DNA of 13,495 bases, from NCBI GenBank assembly GCA_903831165.1, contig CAIKWV010000343.1:1-13495 (forward strand). Reading direction: 5' to 3'. Position numbers and translations under genes: made by a program. This DNA comes from an uncultured cyanobacterium (GTDB lineage: Bacteria; Cyanobacteriota; Cyanobacteriia; PCC-6307; Cyanobiaceae). Below the pieces are notes generated by a model. It worked only from the letters and a program-made list of their open reading frames with translations, was not told the DNA's origin and searched no databases. This document shows positions 6,279-13,035 of the stretch, one piece after another (within the stretch, counting starts at the first letter, position 1; the number at the start of each line of letters is the position of its first letter).

Positions 6279-7019
6279 TCAGCTGACTTCCTGCCCTGGA
6301 ACCACGACCGGACGCCGATGGGGCAAATTGCCGAAATGCTCCCGGGCGATGGCCAGCAGCTGCTGATCACTGAGGCCGCTGTCATCGAGGGTTTCGATGC
6401 CAACGATCCGGTCCAGCAGATCACGATGGTGCCGCTCCAGATGGTGGAGCAGCAACTGCCTCATGTCGTTGGCCCCACGACCATGCCCCAGAAGCAACAC
6501 CACATCGGCAGCGGCGATGGTGGCGGCGATGCGCGTGAGGTAGTCGTGATCGATGGGTGCTCGCTGACCAGCCTGATCCCGATCATGGCGATGGCTGAGA
6601 TTCTGGTCCGTCCCCCAGATGCCGTGGGGCTTGAGCACGGCGTGCTCCACCTCCTCACCCTCCAGCTGGAAGACATCGGTGTAGCGATGGTCGAGATGGA
6701 GGATCAGCCGATGACTTTGATCCCCCCTTGGGGCCGATTCATCGGCCTCAGGATGCTCTGGTGTGACCCCTGCCTCCTGAAGCAGATGACGCAGACGCAT
6801 CACAGCCTCCGCGTCCAGATCTGGCTGCCGCAGCCCACAGCTGGTATGAATCCAGGTTTCCTGGCCTGAAGGCATCTGCAGACGCAGGCGACGGTCCCCC
6901 AGTTCGGTGACGGTGGCTCCCAGGGAACGGAACAGCGCTTCGACTTTTGCCACCCGTACTCCGTGCTGGATCGGATGGGCGTACAGCGCTTCAATTGTGC
7001 GCAGGTGGTGGCGTTTCAT
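6279..7019 (-). CDS. Two-domain protein: HicA-like N-terminus, bacterial eRF1-like C-terminus
   Basis: A 246-residue protein. Residues 1-60 (MKRHHLRTIEALYAHPIQHG, then VRVAKVEALFRSLGATVTEL) have the helix-strand pattern of small HicA/dsRBD-like mRNA-binding domains ending in an 'HTS' element. Residues 105-232 run LILHLDHRYTDVFQLEG, a histidine-rich LSHRHDRD, DHDYLTRIAATIAAADVVLLLGHGRGANDMRQLL, then IVGIETLDDSGLSDQQLLAIAREHF. This matches the bacterial eRF1-like ('translational machinery protein') domain, whose members are thought to touch ribosomes but lack proven chemistry. A hydrophilic linker (about 86-102) joins the two. The ATG at 7019 is preferred to the TTG at 7040; AGGGA lies about nine bases upstream. 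It is codirectional with cyAbrB, 116 bp upstream. The family match is from motif memory; a role in mRNA or ribosome binding is inference. Confidence 0.72.
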   Translation of the reverse strand: MKRHHLRTIEALYAHPIQHGVRVAKVEALFRSLGATVTELGDRRLRLQMPSGQETWIHTSCGLRQPDLDAEAVMRLRHLLQEAGVTPEHPEADESAPRGDQSHRLILHLDHRYTDVFQLEGEEVEHAVLKPHGIWGTDQNLSHRHDRDQAGQRAPIDHDYLTRIAATIAAADVVLLLGHGRGANDMRQLLLHHLERHHRDLLDRIVGIETLDDSGLSDQQLLAIAREHFGNLPHRRPVVVPGQEVS

Positions 7020-7133
7020 GACGGCAGATCCCTGTCTCAAGGTCTGCTTTGACGCTATCGACAGCCGGCCGGGTTGCTCTGAACGGCTTAACGATCGAAG
7101 ACCTGATTCATGTACGGGAACCCGTCAGCCCTT

Positions 7134-7385
7134 TCACTCCACCTTAACGACATCGACGTTGCCGAGGCCAAGGCGATTCAGCTCTCCGGCAGCCCGCAGC
7201 GCGGCGTCATGGGTATGGAAGAAATAGGCCCGTTCCAACTCCTCCACATCCAACAGGCTCTGATCCTCGGCGGCGATGGCGAGGTAAGCGCCGCCAGCGA
7301 CTCTGCGCAGCACATAACGCTCCGCCTGCGTGCACTCCAACGGATGGGCGGGGTCGATGGCCGGGGCCCAGAAATGCATGGCCAT
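7134..7385 (-). CDS. Small conserved-looking hypothetical protein
   Basis: An 83-residue protein of unknown function. The sequence begins MAMHFWAPAIDPAHPLECT. It then forms an alternating strand/helix pattern: ERYVLRRVAGGAYLAIAAED, SLLDVEELERAYFF, HTHDAALRAAGELNRLGLG, ending in the strand VDVVKVE. The compact alpha/beta layout and clean codon use suggest a real cytoplasmic protein. No signal peptide or membrane span is seen. ATG at 7385 or at 7379 (residue 3) could be used. It precedes the eRF1-like gene by about 115 bp on the same strand and may share a transcript with it. Confidence 0.65.
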   Translation of the reverse strand: MAMHFWAPAIDPAHPLECTQAERYVLRRVAGGAYLAIAAEDQSLLDVEELERAYFFHTHDAALRAAGELNRLGLGNVDVVKVE

Positions 7386-7515
7386 ACAGGGCGGAAGTCA
7401 GCGCAGCGAGGAGAAGAGCAACCGTAGGTGCCTGAAGCCTGGATCGCCGTGGGCAGCATCCACAACGAGCGAGCCGGTCTGGGATGCGCACCCATCGGGA
7501 TTCAACAATCGGGAT

Positions 7516-7794
7516 TCAGAAATCAGAGTCGCCGAAATCCTCGTTGTAGCCCTCGTAGGGATCGAACTCACTCCAGCCGGGGCTGGCGTTCTGCAACAGG
7601 CCGTACTGCGCGTCCTTGTCATTCATGTAGGTGTTGCCGGTGGGCACCGTGTCGCAACTGATCGACCCGTCAGAACCGTTGACGCAGTTCTCAAACTGAA
7701 TGCCTGCCAGGGCCGCCCCCGGAGCCGCCACCAGCAGGGCCAGAACGGCCAGCAGAACACCCGATCGGGCTGGAGCACGCAGTCGCTGAGTCAT
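7516..7794 (-). CDS. Small exported acidic protein with signal peptide
   Basis: A 92-residue protein. Residues 1-30 form a clear Sec signal peptide: a basic start (MTQRLRAPAR), a hydrophobic core (VLLAVLALLVAA) and AALA at the probable cleavage site. The mature part of about 62 residues has two cysteines (C37, C47) that could pair outside the cytoplasm. It contains TVPTGNTYMND and ends in the acidic, aromatic SPGWSEFDPYEGYNEDFGDSD. This suggests a periplasmic or secreted small protein, possibly cation-binding. I do not know a function. The ATG at 7794 was chosen over an ATG 55 codons upstream because only it places the signal peptide at the N-terminus. It is divergent from the 38-residue membrane protein. 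Confidence 0.72.
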   Translation of the reverse strand: MTQRLRAPARSGVLLAVLALLVAAPGAALAGIQFENCVNGSDGSISCDTVPTGNTYMNDKDAQYGLLQNASPGWSEFDPYEGYNEDFGDSDF

Positions 7795-7848
7795 GGGATG
7801 GGGAGGTGGGCCTGCTGGGATGATGGCAAGGCTTTCAGCACTGCAGGC

Positions 7849-7965
7849 ATGTACACCGACTGGACCGCCGTGATCCTGCTGCTCCTCACAGCAGCCCCCC
7901 TGGCCGTCGTCGTCGCCACCGCCGCCTTCTTCATCCTGCGCCAGAAGCGGAAGCAGCAACGCTGA
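7849..7965 (+). CDS. 38-residue single-span membrane protein
   Basis: ATG at 7849 opens a 38-codon frame starting MYTDWTAVILLLLTAAPLAV, continuing with a hydrophobic run to FFIL and ending in RQKRKQQR. This is one transmembrane helix with a strongly basic C-terminus, expected on the cytoplasmic side by the positive-inside rule. GCAGG just before the ATG could be a ribosome site, although it is very close. Its size and form recall small photosynthetic-complex subunits. I compared it from memory with PsbX, Psb30, PsbN, PetG, PetM and PsaM and none fits, so no function is proposed. Its last 35 bases overlap the 3' end of the opposite-strand zinc-finger gene, which makes one of the two ends less certain. 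Confidence 0.5.
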   Translation: MYTDWTAVILLLLTAAPLAVVVATAAFFILRQKRKQQR

Positions 7966-8170
7966 TCCTGGGCACGAACAGGGTGCCTGCGGCTGGCCTC
8001 AGCAGTTGCCCCTGGCCCAGGCAGTCCAGGCAGGTGCGGTAGCGCTGGTCGTCCAGGCGCAACATGCCGCTACCGCCACAGTGGTGGCAGGTGCTCCCCT
8101 CTCCGACATTGACGCTGCAGCGATCGGCAAGGGCGCCGCTGGCGGGGCCAGCAGGGTGGGAGGGATTCAT
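7931..8170 (-). CDS. DnaJ-type zinc-finger small protein
   Basis: A 79-residue protein carrying two CxxCxGxG-type modules: CHHCGGSG (C28, C31) and CLDCLGQG (C47, C50). Together these form one four-cysteine zinc site as in the cysteine-rich region of DnaJ/Hsp40. There is no J-domain and no chaperone C-terminus. Such stand-alone fingers occur widely in cyanobacteria and plastids, some linked to thylakoid biogenesis or protein-disulfide chemistry. The role of this one is not known. The flanks are low-complexity (proline/glycine/alanine), and the last ~20 residues overlap the convergent membrane-protein gene. ATG at 8170 is the only reasonable start, without a visible ribosome site. It follows gluQ on the same strand by 117 bp. 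Confidence 0.72.
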   Translation of the reverse strand: MNPSHPAGPASGALADRCSVNVGEGSTCHHCGGSGMLRLDDQRYRTCLDCLGQGQLLRPAAGTLFVPRISVAASASGAG

Positions 8171-8195
8171 TCAGGGGCGGCCCCGGAGGGCCCGT

Positions 8196-8244
8196 GTTTC
8201 GGTCTCCACACTGTGGCGGCAAAACACCGCCCTGATCCCGAAAC
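8196..8244 (-). other. Nested inverted repeats in the leader of the zinc-finger gene
   Basis: Outer arms GTTTCGG (8196-8202) and CCGAAAC (8238-8244) enclose an inner stem GGCGG (8215-8219) with CCGCC (8227-8231). In transcript sense this lies between the gluQ stop and the zinc-finger ATG, with no T-run. It may be a structured 5' leader or a processing site. Confidence 0.4.
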
Positions 8245-8287
8245 CTTCCTTAAGCCTCGCCAAAGCTGGATTCCCAGGCGATAGCGG

Positions 8288-9238
8288 TTATTGGTCCTGA
8301 ACCGTCTGGATCAGGGCAGGCAGTTGCAGCTGTTGGCGCAGCTCCTGGGCGCTGAGGCGGCTGCCGGCGGGCACCAGGCCCAGGCTGGCGGCCAGCAGCC
8401 CGATCACCGACGGCGCGTCGGCCCCAGCCCGCCTGAGCCCCTCCAGGCCCTCGGCCGCATCGCGCTTGCTCAGGCGCTGCCCCTGGGGATCCCGCCAGAG
8501 CGGCACATGCCAGTAGCGGGGTGGGGCTGCCCCGAGGGTCGCCATCACAGCCACCTGGGCTCCGGTGGAGCCCCACAGATCCTCCCCACGCACCACGTCC
8601 GTGATCCCCAGGGCCAGCTCGTCCACCGCCGTCGCCAGGTGGTAAGCCACCATCCCATCGGCTCGCCGCAGCACCACATCGCCCACCGACGCCACAGCAT
8701 CGAGACAACCGGGCCGACCGGATGTCTCCGGCCAGCAGATGGGCCCGGCCACCAGGCGCAGGCGCCAGCTGGGCAGCCGCCCGTGGCGCGGCCCCCAACC
8801 GATCTGCAGCTCCCGGCAAAAGCCCGGGTAGACCGTCAACGCCCCGTGGGGGGCAGAGATGTCAGCCAGCAACCTGCGGCTGCAGCCACAGGGATACAGG
8901 CGGCTGCCACGGCGCAAGGCTGACAGGACACTGGCGTACAGCCCCCGGCGCTGGCTCTGCAGCAGCGTCTCACCGTCCCAGTCCAGCCCAAGCCAGCGCA
9001 GATCTGCCTCGATCCGCTCACAGGCGCCCGGGCGGTTGCGAGGCCGATCGAGATCGTCGAACCGCAGCAGCCATTCCCCCCCCTGGAGACGGGCATGCAG
9101 CCAGCTGAGCAGCGCCGTGCGCAGGTTGCCCCGATGCAGATCACCCGTGGGGGATGGCGCATAGCGGCCGCGATAGCCCTGCTGCCGCTGGGACAGACCG
9201 GCGTCGATGACCCGCCGCAGATGAAGGGGCAGGGGCAC
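8288..9238 (-). CDS. gluQ: Glutamyl-Q tRNA(Asp) synthetase
   Basis: GluQ-RS activates glutamate with ATP and attaches it to queuosine at position 34 of tRNA(Asp). It is a truncated GluRS paralogue lacking the anticodon-binding domain. Numbered from GTG 9238 (316 aa): GRYAPSPTGDLHRGNLRTAL carries the class I HIGH-type motif (H35). LRFDDLDRPR follows. The zinc ligands C117 and C119 (CGC), Y137 and C141 (YPGFC) match the CxC...YxxxC set of this family. VVRGEDL comes next, then RLSKRD at 255-260 as the KMSKS-type motif. Length is right for the family. The frame is open to an ATG at 9334, but that extension would encode the hup terminator (9287-9312) as protein. GTG 9238 is the only ATG/GTG/TTG between the terminator and the conserved core, although a hairpin sits where its ribosome site should be. 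The gene is firm; the start is moderately sure. Confidence 0.9.
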   Translation of the reverse strand: MPLPLHLRRVIDAGLSQRQQGYRGRYAPSPTGDLHRGNLRTALLSWLHARLQGGEWLLRFDDLDRPRNRPGACERIEADLRWLGLDWDGETLLQSQRRGLYASVLSALRRGSRLYPCGCSRRLLADISAPHGALTVYPGFCRELQIGWGPRHGRLPSWRLRLVAGPICWPETSGRPGCLDAVASVGDVVLRRADGMVAYHLATAVDELALGITDVVRGEDLWGSTGAQVAVMATLGAAPPRYWHVPLWRDPQGQRLSKRDAAEGLEGLRRAGADAPSVIGLLAASLGLVPAGSRLSAQELRQQLQLPALIQTVQDQ

Positions 9239-9242
9239 CTGG

Positions 9243-9262
9243 CAGGCCGCTGGAGCGGCCTG
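9243..9262 (-). repeat. 9-bp-arm hairpin directly before the gluQ GTG
   Basis: CAGGCCGCT (9243-9251) and AGCGGCCTG (9254-9262) are exact reverse complements with a 2-base spacer. It ends four bases before the proposed gluQ start codon, where a ribosome site would lie, and could restrict initiation there. Confidence 0.65.
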
Positions 9263-9286
9263 GGGCTGGCTGGCTGGCAAACCATG

Positions 9287-9312
9287 AAAAAAGCGGTCCC
9301 GCAGGGGACCGC
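9287..9312 (-). terminator. Intrinsic terminator after hup
   Basis: Minus strand: perfect 8-bp stem GCGGTCCC / GGGACCGC with a CTGC loop, followed by six T (9292-9287). It starts 44 bases after the hup stop and is one of the cleanest terminators in the window. Confidence 0.9.
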
Positions 9313-9337
9313 CAGCAGGATCGGGTCCGTTCATGGG

Positions 9338-9355
9338 AGACCCGGAGCCGGGTCT
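9338..9355 (-). repeat. 8-bp-arm palindrome abutting the hup stop codon
   Basis: AGACCCGG (9338-9345) and CCGGGTCT (9348-9355) pair with a 2-base spacer. It lies between the hup TGA and an ATG at 9334, has no T-run, and would mask any ribosome site for that ATG. Confidence 0.65.
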
Positions 9356-9631
9356 TCAGCCCTGAACCCGGTCCTTGAACAGCTTGCCGGCCGTGAAGGC
9401 GGGGACACGCTTGGCGGGAATGGCGATCTTTTCACCGGTCTTGGGATTGAGTCCCTGGCGCTCGGAGCGATCACGGGGTTCGAAGGAGCCGAAGCCCAGG
9501 ATCGAAACCTTCTTGCCTTCCACCACCGAATCAATGATGGTTTCGATGGCGGCGTCGACCACGAGGGAAACGTCGGTTTTGGTGAGCTCGGTGCGGGCGG
9601 CAACGAGGTTGACGAGATCAGCTTTGTTCAT
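9356..9631 (-). CDS. hup: DNA-binding protein HU
   Basis: A 91-residue HU/IHF-family protein, the normal length. MNKADLVNLVAARTELTKTD and the following helix form the dimerisation body. ILGFGSFEPRDRSERQGLNP is the characteristic beta-arm entry, where the usual GRNP tip is GLNP. KTGEKIAIPAKRVPAFTAGK and LFKDRV complete the fold. HU homodimers bend and constrain DNA and help organise the nucleoid. As a single HU subunit gene it probably makes the homodimer. It is transcribed from a sigma-70-type promoter (9748-9776) through a structured leader of about 110 bases, and ends at the terminator 9287-9312, so it is probably monocistronic. No Shine-Dalgarno sequence is visible before the ATG, which is common in picocyanobacteria. 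Confidence 0.96.
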   Translation of the reverse strand: MNKADLVNLVAARTELTKTDVSLVVDAAIETIIDSVVEGKKVSILGFGSFEPRDRSERQGLNPKTGEKIAIPAKRVPAFTAGKLFKDRVQG

Positions 9632-9673
9632 TGGACGGAGGTGCCTCAGGTCGTGCGTTGTAGCGGGAGTGAT

Positions 9674-9724
9674 GTCGGGGGGTGCGGTGGCCGCTGGGCA
9701 GCGGTTCGGAGAGGTCCCCCCGAC
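9674..9724 (-). promoter_or_regulatory. Structured 5' leader of hup
   Basis: Outer arms GTCGGGGGG (9674-9682) and CCCCCCGAC (9716-9724) are perfect 9-bp complements. Inside them CCGCTG (9691-9696) and CAGCGG (9699-9704) form a second stem. The structure lies about 45 bases before the hup ATG. I see no match to a known riboswitch. It may be an autoregulatory or RNA-stability element. Confidence 0.55.
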
Positions 9725-9747
9725 CGCCCGTTGGATTCAGCGCGCCA

Positions 9748-9776
9748 ATCGTATGGAGGTTGCCACAGGGCTGCAA
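9748..9776 (-). promoter_or_regulatory. Sigma-70-type promoter of hup
   Basis: Minus strand: -35 TTGCAG (9776-9771), exactly 17-bp spacer, -10 TACGAT (9753-9748). It starts just past the terminator at 9780-9826, which isolates it from the gene upstream. The predicted transcript start is near 9740. Confidence 0.6.
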
Positions 9777-9779
9777 CAC

Positions 9780-9826
9780 AAAAAACCGCTGATCGCAATG
9801 GTTCTGGCCTTCAAGGTCGTCAGCGG
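9780..9826 (-). terminator. Probable terminator after the MBL-like gene
   Basis: Minus strand: CCGCTGA (9826-9820) pairs with TCAGCGG (9792-9786), followed by six T (9785-9780). The loop of 27 bases is long but contains a small CCTT/AAGG stem. It is placed 35 bases after the upstream gene's stop and directly before the hup promoter. Confidence 0.65.
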
Positions 9827-9860
9827 GTGCTCCGCGGTCCCCTCCAAAACGCCGATTCGC

Positions 9861-10625
9861 TCAACCTGGCTCGCCGGGATCGGCCCCCCGAAGGGCCTCA
9901 ACCAGATCGAGACCGGCCAGCTGAACAGCCCCTGCGCGCACGAGTTTCTCACCCTGCAGCGCCCCCAGAGCGGCGCCACTGGCGATCCAGTCGGGGGAGC
10001 CGGCCGGCAGCCAGCCGCGCAGCTTCTCGATACTGCGCAGCTGTCGGGGCCAGTGAAAACAGCTGCGCCGCCGCAGCGGACCGAGACGCTGGGGCGCCAA
10101 GGGCACCAGCAGGCGCCCGCAGAACAGCCCATCGAGCCGAACGCCACCGGGTGGCTCGCCAGGGCCGCTGCCCGCGACTACGGCGCTCTGCACATGCACC
10201 ACGCAGGCGCCGGGACTGGGTCCTGGAGTCCAGAGCAACCGCACGCCCTCCAGCCGTTCGCAACTGTCGGCAAATGTGGACAAGGAAGACACACCGGGCA
10301 GCAGATAGGACTCCTGTTCCTGCACCAACACCGGCCAGCCCAAGGCCTCCTGCCAGCGCCGGCAGCGCCCATGGCCATGGCGGCCGGTGAGCAGGATCCA
10401 GCCGGAACGACGACGGCAGCGCTCCTGAAGCATCTCCAGGTTGGCTGAGGTGAAGGCGGGGACGTCGATCAGCAGATCCCCAGCCCCGACCTCGCACAGC
10501 CAGGAGCTTCCGCCCTGGGTCTCCCGGTTGGGCGCAAACAGCCACAGCCCGGCACACACACTCTGGGGAGGACGTCCCGCCTCAAGGGAGCCGGTCACGG
10601 CAGATCTTCGGAAAGTTCCCCCCAT
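9861..10625 (-). CDS. Metallo-beta-lactamase-fold-like protein lacking metal ligands
   Basis: A 254-residue protein with the outline of a metallo-beta-lactamase (MBL) domain: CEVGAGDLLIDVPAFTSANLE, then WILLTGRHGHGRCRRW (79-91), LLWTPGPSPGACVVH (130-144), GLFCGRLLVPL (166-175) and a C-terminal helix region PDWIASGAALGALQGE. In active MBL enzymes these positions read THxHxDH, TPGHTPG and LFTGDxL. Here the HxHxDH cluster is reduced to HGH without the DH, the second-motif His is Ser (GPSPG), and the bridging Asp is Arg (CGRLL). I infer that hydrolase activity is lost and the fold serves binding or structure. ATG 10625 was preferred to an upstream start that would add 36 non-conserved residues and run towards glgX. 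It is divergent from glgX with a 74-bp gap, and a terminator follows. The fold call comes from pattern only. Confidence 0.68.
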   Translation of the reverse strand: MGGTFRRSAVTGSLEAGRPPQSVCAGLWLFAPNRETQGGSSWLCEVGAGDLLIDVPAFTSANLEMLQERCRRRSGWILLTGRHGHGRCRRWQEALGWPVLVQEQESYLLPGVSSLSTFADSCERLEGVRLLWTPGPSPGACVVHVQSAVVAGSGPGEPPGGVRLDGLFCGRLLVPLAPQRLGPLRRRSCFHWPRQLRSIEKLRGWLPAGSPDWIASGAALGALQGEKLVRAGAVQLAGLDLVEALRGADPGEPG

Positions 10626-10699
10626 TGAACTGATACGCCGGCCGACCGCACCAGGTTCGGGGCTGGGGCCTAGCGTGGACGAAATCATTGCCGTGCCTA

Positions 10700-12781
10700 G
10701 TGTCGCCGATCCGGATCGGACACCCCTGGCCACTGGGGGCCTCGAGCACCGCCAACGGCGTCAACTTCTCCGTCGTCGCGCCCCTGGCGACGCGGCTGGA
10801 CCTGCTGTTGTTCGCCCATGCTGAGGCCAGTGAACCGGAGCGGGTGATCGAACTCGACCTGGAGCATCGCTCCGGTGACCACTGGCATGTGGAGGTGGAG
10901 GGGGTCGGCATCGGTTGCTGCTACGGCTATCGGGCCTTCGGGCCTCTGCAGAGCGGCAGCCATGGCTTCAATCCCTCCAAGGTGCTGCTGGATCCCTGCG
11001 CCAGGGCGATCGCCGGCTGGGGGGGCTATCAACGGGGAGCGGCGATCGGTGCCGTTCCCAACACCGCCAGCTGTCTCAAGGGCGTGGTCACCGAACGGGA
11101 CCAGTTCGACTTCGCCAGCGCCCCCCGTCCCCGCCATCGCTGGCAGAAGAGCGTCATCTACGAATTGCACGTCGGTGGCTTCACCCAAGGCCCTGGCTGC
11201 AAGGTCAGTGCCGAGCGCCAGGGCACCCTGCTGGGCCTAATCGAGATGCTGCCGGCCCTGCAGGAGCTTGGGGTGACAGCGATCGAGCTGCTGCCGGTGA
11301 TGGCCTTCGATCCCCAGGATGCACCCGCCGGACGTTTCAACCACTGGGGATACAGCCCGCTGAGCTGGATGGCGCCCCATCCCGGCTATCTGGTCAGCGA
11401 TGACCCCCTGCAGGGGCGCCATGAGGTACGCCAACTTGTCTCCGCCTGCCATCGGGCCGGCCTGGAGGTGCTGCTCGACGTGGTCTACAACCACACCACC
11501 GAAGGCAGCCAGGCCGGTCCCACCCTCAGCTGGCGCGGCTTCGACGATTCCTTGTACTACCACCAGAACAGCCGCGGCGATTACCTCGATGTCAGCGGCT
11601 GCGGCAACAGCATTGCCGCCAACCGCCCCTTGGTGCGGCACCTGATCCTGGAGTCATTGCGGTGCTGGGCGGTGGAGCTTGGCATCGATGGCTTCCGGTT
11701 CGACCTGGGCATTGCCCTGAGCCGCGGCGAAGAGCTGGCCCCCCTGGAGACACCGCCCCTGTTCGAAGCGATGGAGGCCGATCCGGAACTGAGCGATCTC
11801 AAGATGGTCAGCGAACCCTGGGACTGCGGCGGCCTCTATCGGATGGCCGACTTCCCGGCCCGGCGTGTAGCGAGCTGGAATGGCCGCTTCCGCGATGATC
11901 TGCGCCGCTTCTGGAAGGGAGACGATCGCAGCGTCTGGCCCCTCGGCCAGAGGCTCTCGGGCAATCCCGATCTCTTCGGAGGTCAGCCTGCACCCATGGG
12001 GCGCACCATCACCTTCCTGACCGCCCACGACGGTTTCACCCTGGCCGATCTGGTCAGCTATGACCGCAAGCACAACCTGGCCAACGGCGAAAATGACCGC
12101 GATGGCGACAATCACAACAACAGCTGGAACCACGGCGTCGAAGGCCCCACCACCGATCCAGCGGTGAAGGCCTTGCGAGAGCGCCAGATCCGCAATCTGC
12201 TCAGCTCGCTGCTACTCGCCCCCGGGGTGCCGATGCTGCTGATGGGCGATGAAGTGAGACGCAGCCAGGGAGGCAACAACAACACCTGGTGTCAGAACAA
12301 TCCTCTTGGCTGGATGCACTGGCAGCCCGACGAGCAGGACCTGGCTCTGCGCTGTTTCGTGCGCCGCCTGATCGCCCTACGACAGCAATTGGCCAGCCTG
12401 ATCAACCCCGAACAGCCCTTGACAGACACCCCGCAGCGCCGCAGCGGCGAACAGGGTCAACTCTGGCGGGAATGGCATGGTGTGGAGCGGCACAAGCCGG
12501 ACTGGGCCAGCTGGTCCCACTGCCTGGCCTGGAGCCTGCATGACGTGCAGCACGGCCCCTTGTTGTGGTGTGGCATGAACGCCTTTTACAAGGCCATGCA
12601 TTTCGACCTGCCACCTGCACAAGCAGGTTGGTGGCGCCTGATTGATACGGCTCTGCCATCAGGCAATGACCTGCCCATGCAACCCGAACCCTGGTTACCA
12701 GCTGGCGTCCCCTTGGAAAGCCGCAGCTTGATCCTGATGGTGGCGGCACCTCTGGCCGAGACCATCAGCCTGCCGGGCTGA
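10700..12781 (+). CDS. glgX: Glycogen debranching enzyme (isoamylase type)
   Basis: A 693-residue GH13 isoamylase/GlgX that hydrolyses alpha-1,6 branches during glycogen breakdown in the cytoplasm. The N-terminal ~130 residues are the CBM48-type starch-binding domain (GHPWPLGASSTANGVNFSVV). The barrel follows, with all four GH13 regions present. Numbered from GTG 10700 they are DVVYNHT (260-266), GFRFDL with nucleophile D335, VSEPWD with acid/base E372, and FLTAHDGFTLADLVSY with the transition-state aspartate at 444. HVGGFT, the GNNNTWCQNN loop and GMNAF near the end are also family-typical. Length is normal, so the enzyme should be active. GTG 10700 is chosen over TTG 10688 because GTG is the more usual start; the difference is four residues. 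No ribosome site is clear. It diverges from the MBL-like gene. No strong terminator is seen behind it. Confidence 0.95.
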   Translation: MSPIRIGHPWPLGASSTANGVNFSVVAPLATRLDLLLFAHAEASEPERVIELDLEHRSGDHWHVEVEGVGIGCCYGYRAFGPLQSGSHGFNPSKVLLDPCARAIAGWGGYQRGAAIGAVPNTASCLKGVVTERDQFDFASAPRPRHRWQKSVIYELHVGGFTQGPGCKVSAERQGTLLGLIEMLPALQELGVTAIELLPVMAFDPQDAPAGRFNHWGYSPLSWMAPHPGYLVSDDPLQGRHEVRQLVSACHRAGLEVLLDVVYNHTTEGSQAGPTLSWRGFDDSLYYHQNSRGDYLDVSGCGNSIAANRPLVRHLILESLRCWAVELGIDGFRFDLGIALSRGEELAPLETPPLFEAMEADPELSDLKMVSEPWDCGGLYRMADFPARRVASWNGRFRDDLRRFWKGDDRSVWPLGQRLSGNPDLFGGQPAPMGRTITFLTAHDGFTLADLVSYDRKHNLANGENDRDGDNHNNSWNHGVEGPTTDPAVKALRERQIRNLLSSLLLAPGVPMLLMGDEVRRSQGGNNNTWCQNNPLGWMHWQPDEQDLALRCFVRRLIALRQQLASLINPEQPLTDTPQRRSGEQGQLWREWHGVERHKPDWASWSHCLAWSLHDVQHGPLLWCGMNAFYKAMHFDLPPAQAGWWRLIDTALPSGNDLPMQPEPWLPAGVPLESRSLILMVAAPLAETISLPG

Positions 12782-13035
12782 AACAGCGGCAGCGTCCTGA
12801 GCGATTTCGCAGGCTGTCGAACGGAAGAACACACAACAGGATTGCCACCGCCGCGTGGTCAGGAATGTTATTGGAGCTCAGGACCTTAGAGCGCGAATTG
12901 CATAAAAACGATCTCGGCCAGTTTTGACCATCTCTCGGCCACGCAGCCATCCAGGCTTCATCAGCGTTGGCCACGGTCAACACGATGCTGCTCAGCTCAG
13001 CCCTAGGACATTTTCAGCAAGCGCCAGGAAGGCAC
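12782..13035. other. Spacer between glgX and the rRNA terminator
   Basis: No supported gene. A minus-strand frame of 72 codons (12765-12983) overlaps the glgX end and has no recognisable character. A 6-bp stem with an 11-base loop (12770-12792) spans the glgX stop without a T-run, and the 9-mer TCTCGGCCA occurs twice near 12914 and 12934. Confidence 0.45.

Noticed and set aside
6261..6869. 202-codon plus-strand frame with AAGGAG upstream
   Set aside because: Lies wholly antisense to the eRF1-like gene, whose translation has clear family motifs; typical GC-rich shadow frame.
9095..10448. Two long plus-strand frames over gluQ, hup and the MBL-like gene
   Set aside because: Arginine/alanine/proline-rich antisense frames crossing three real genes, a promoter and two terminators.
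11006..11013. Single GCGATCGC (HIP1) octamer in glgX
   Set aside because: HIP1 is enriched in many freshwater cyanobacteria, but one copy in 13.5 kb is near chance and fits picocyanobacteria, which lack enrichment.
12765..12983. 72-codon minus-strand frame behind glgX
   Set aside because: Overlaps the glgX end, no domain, no start signal.
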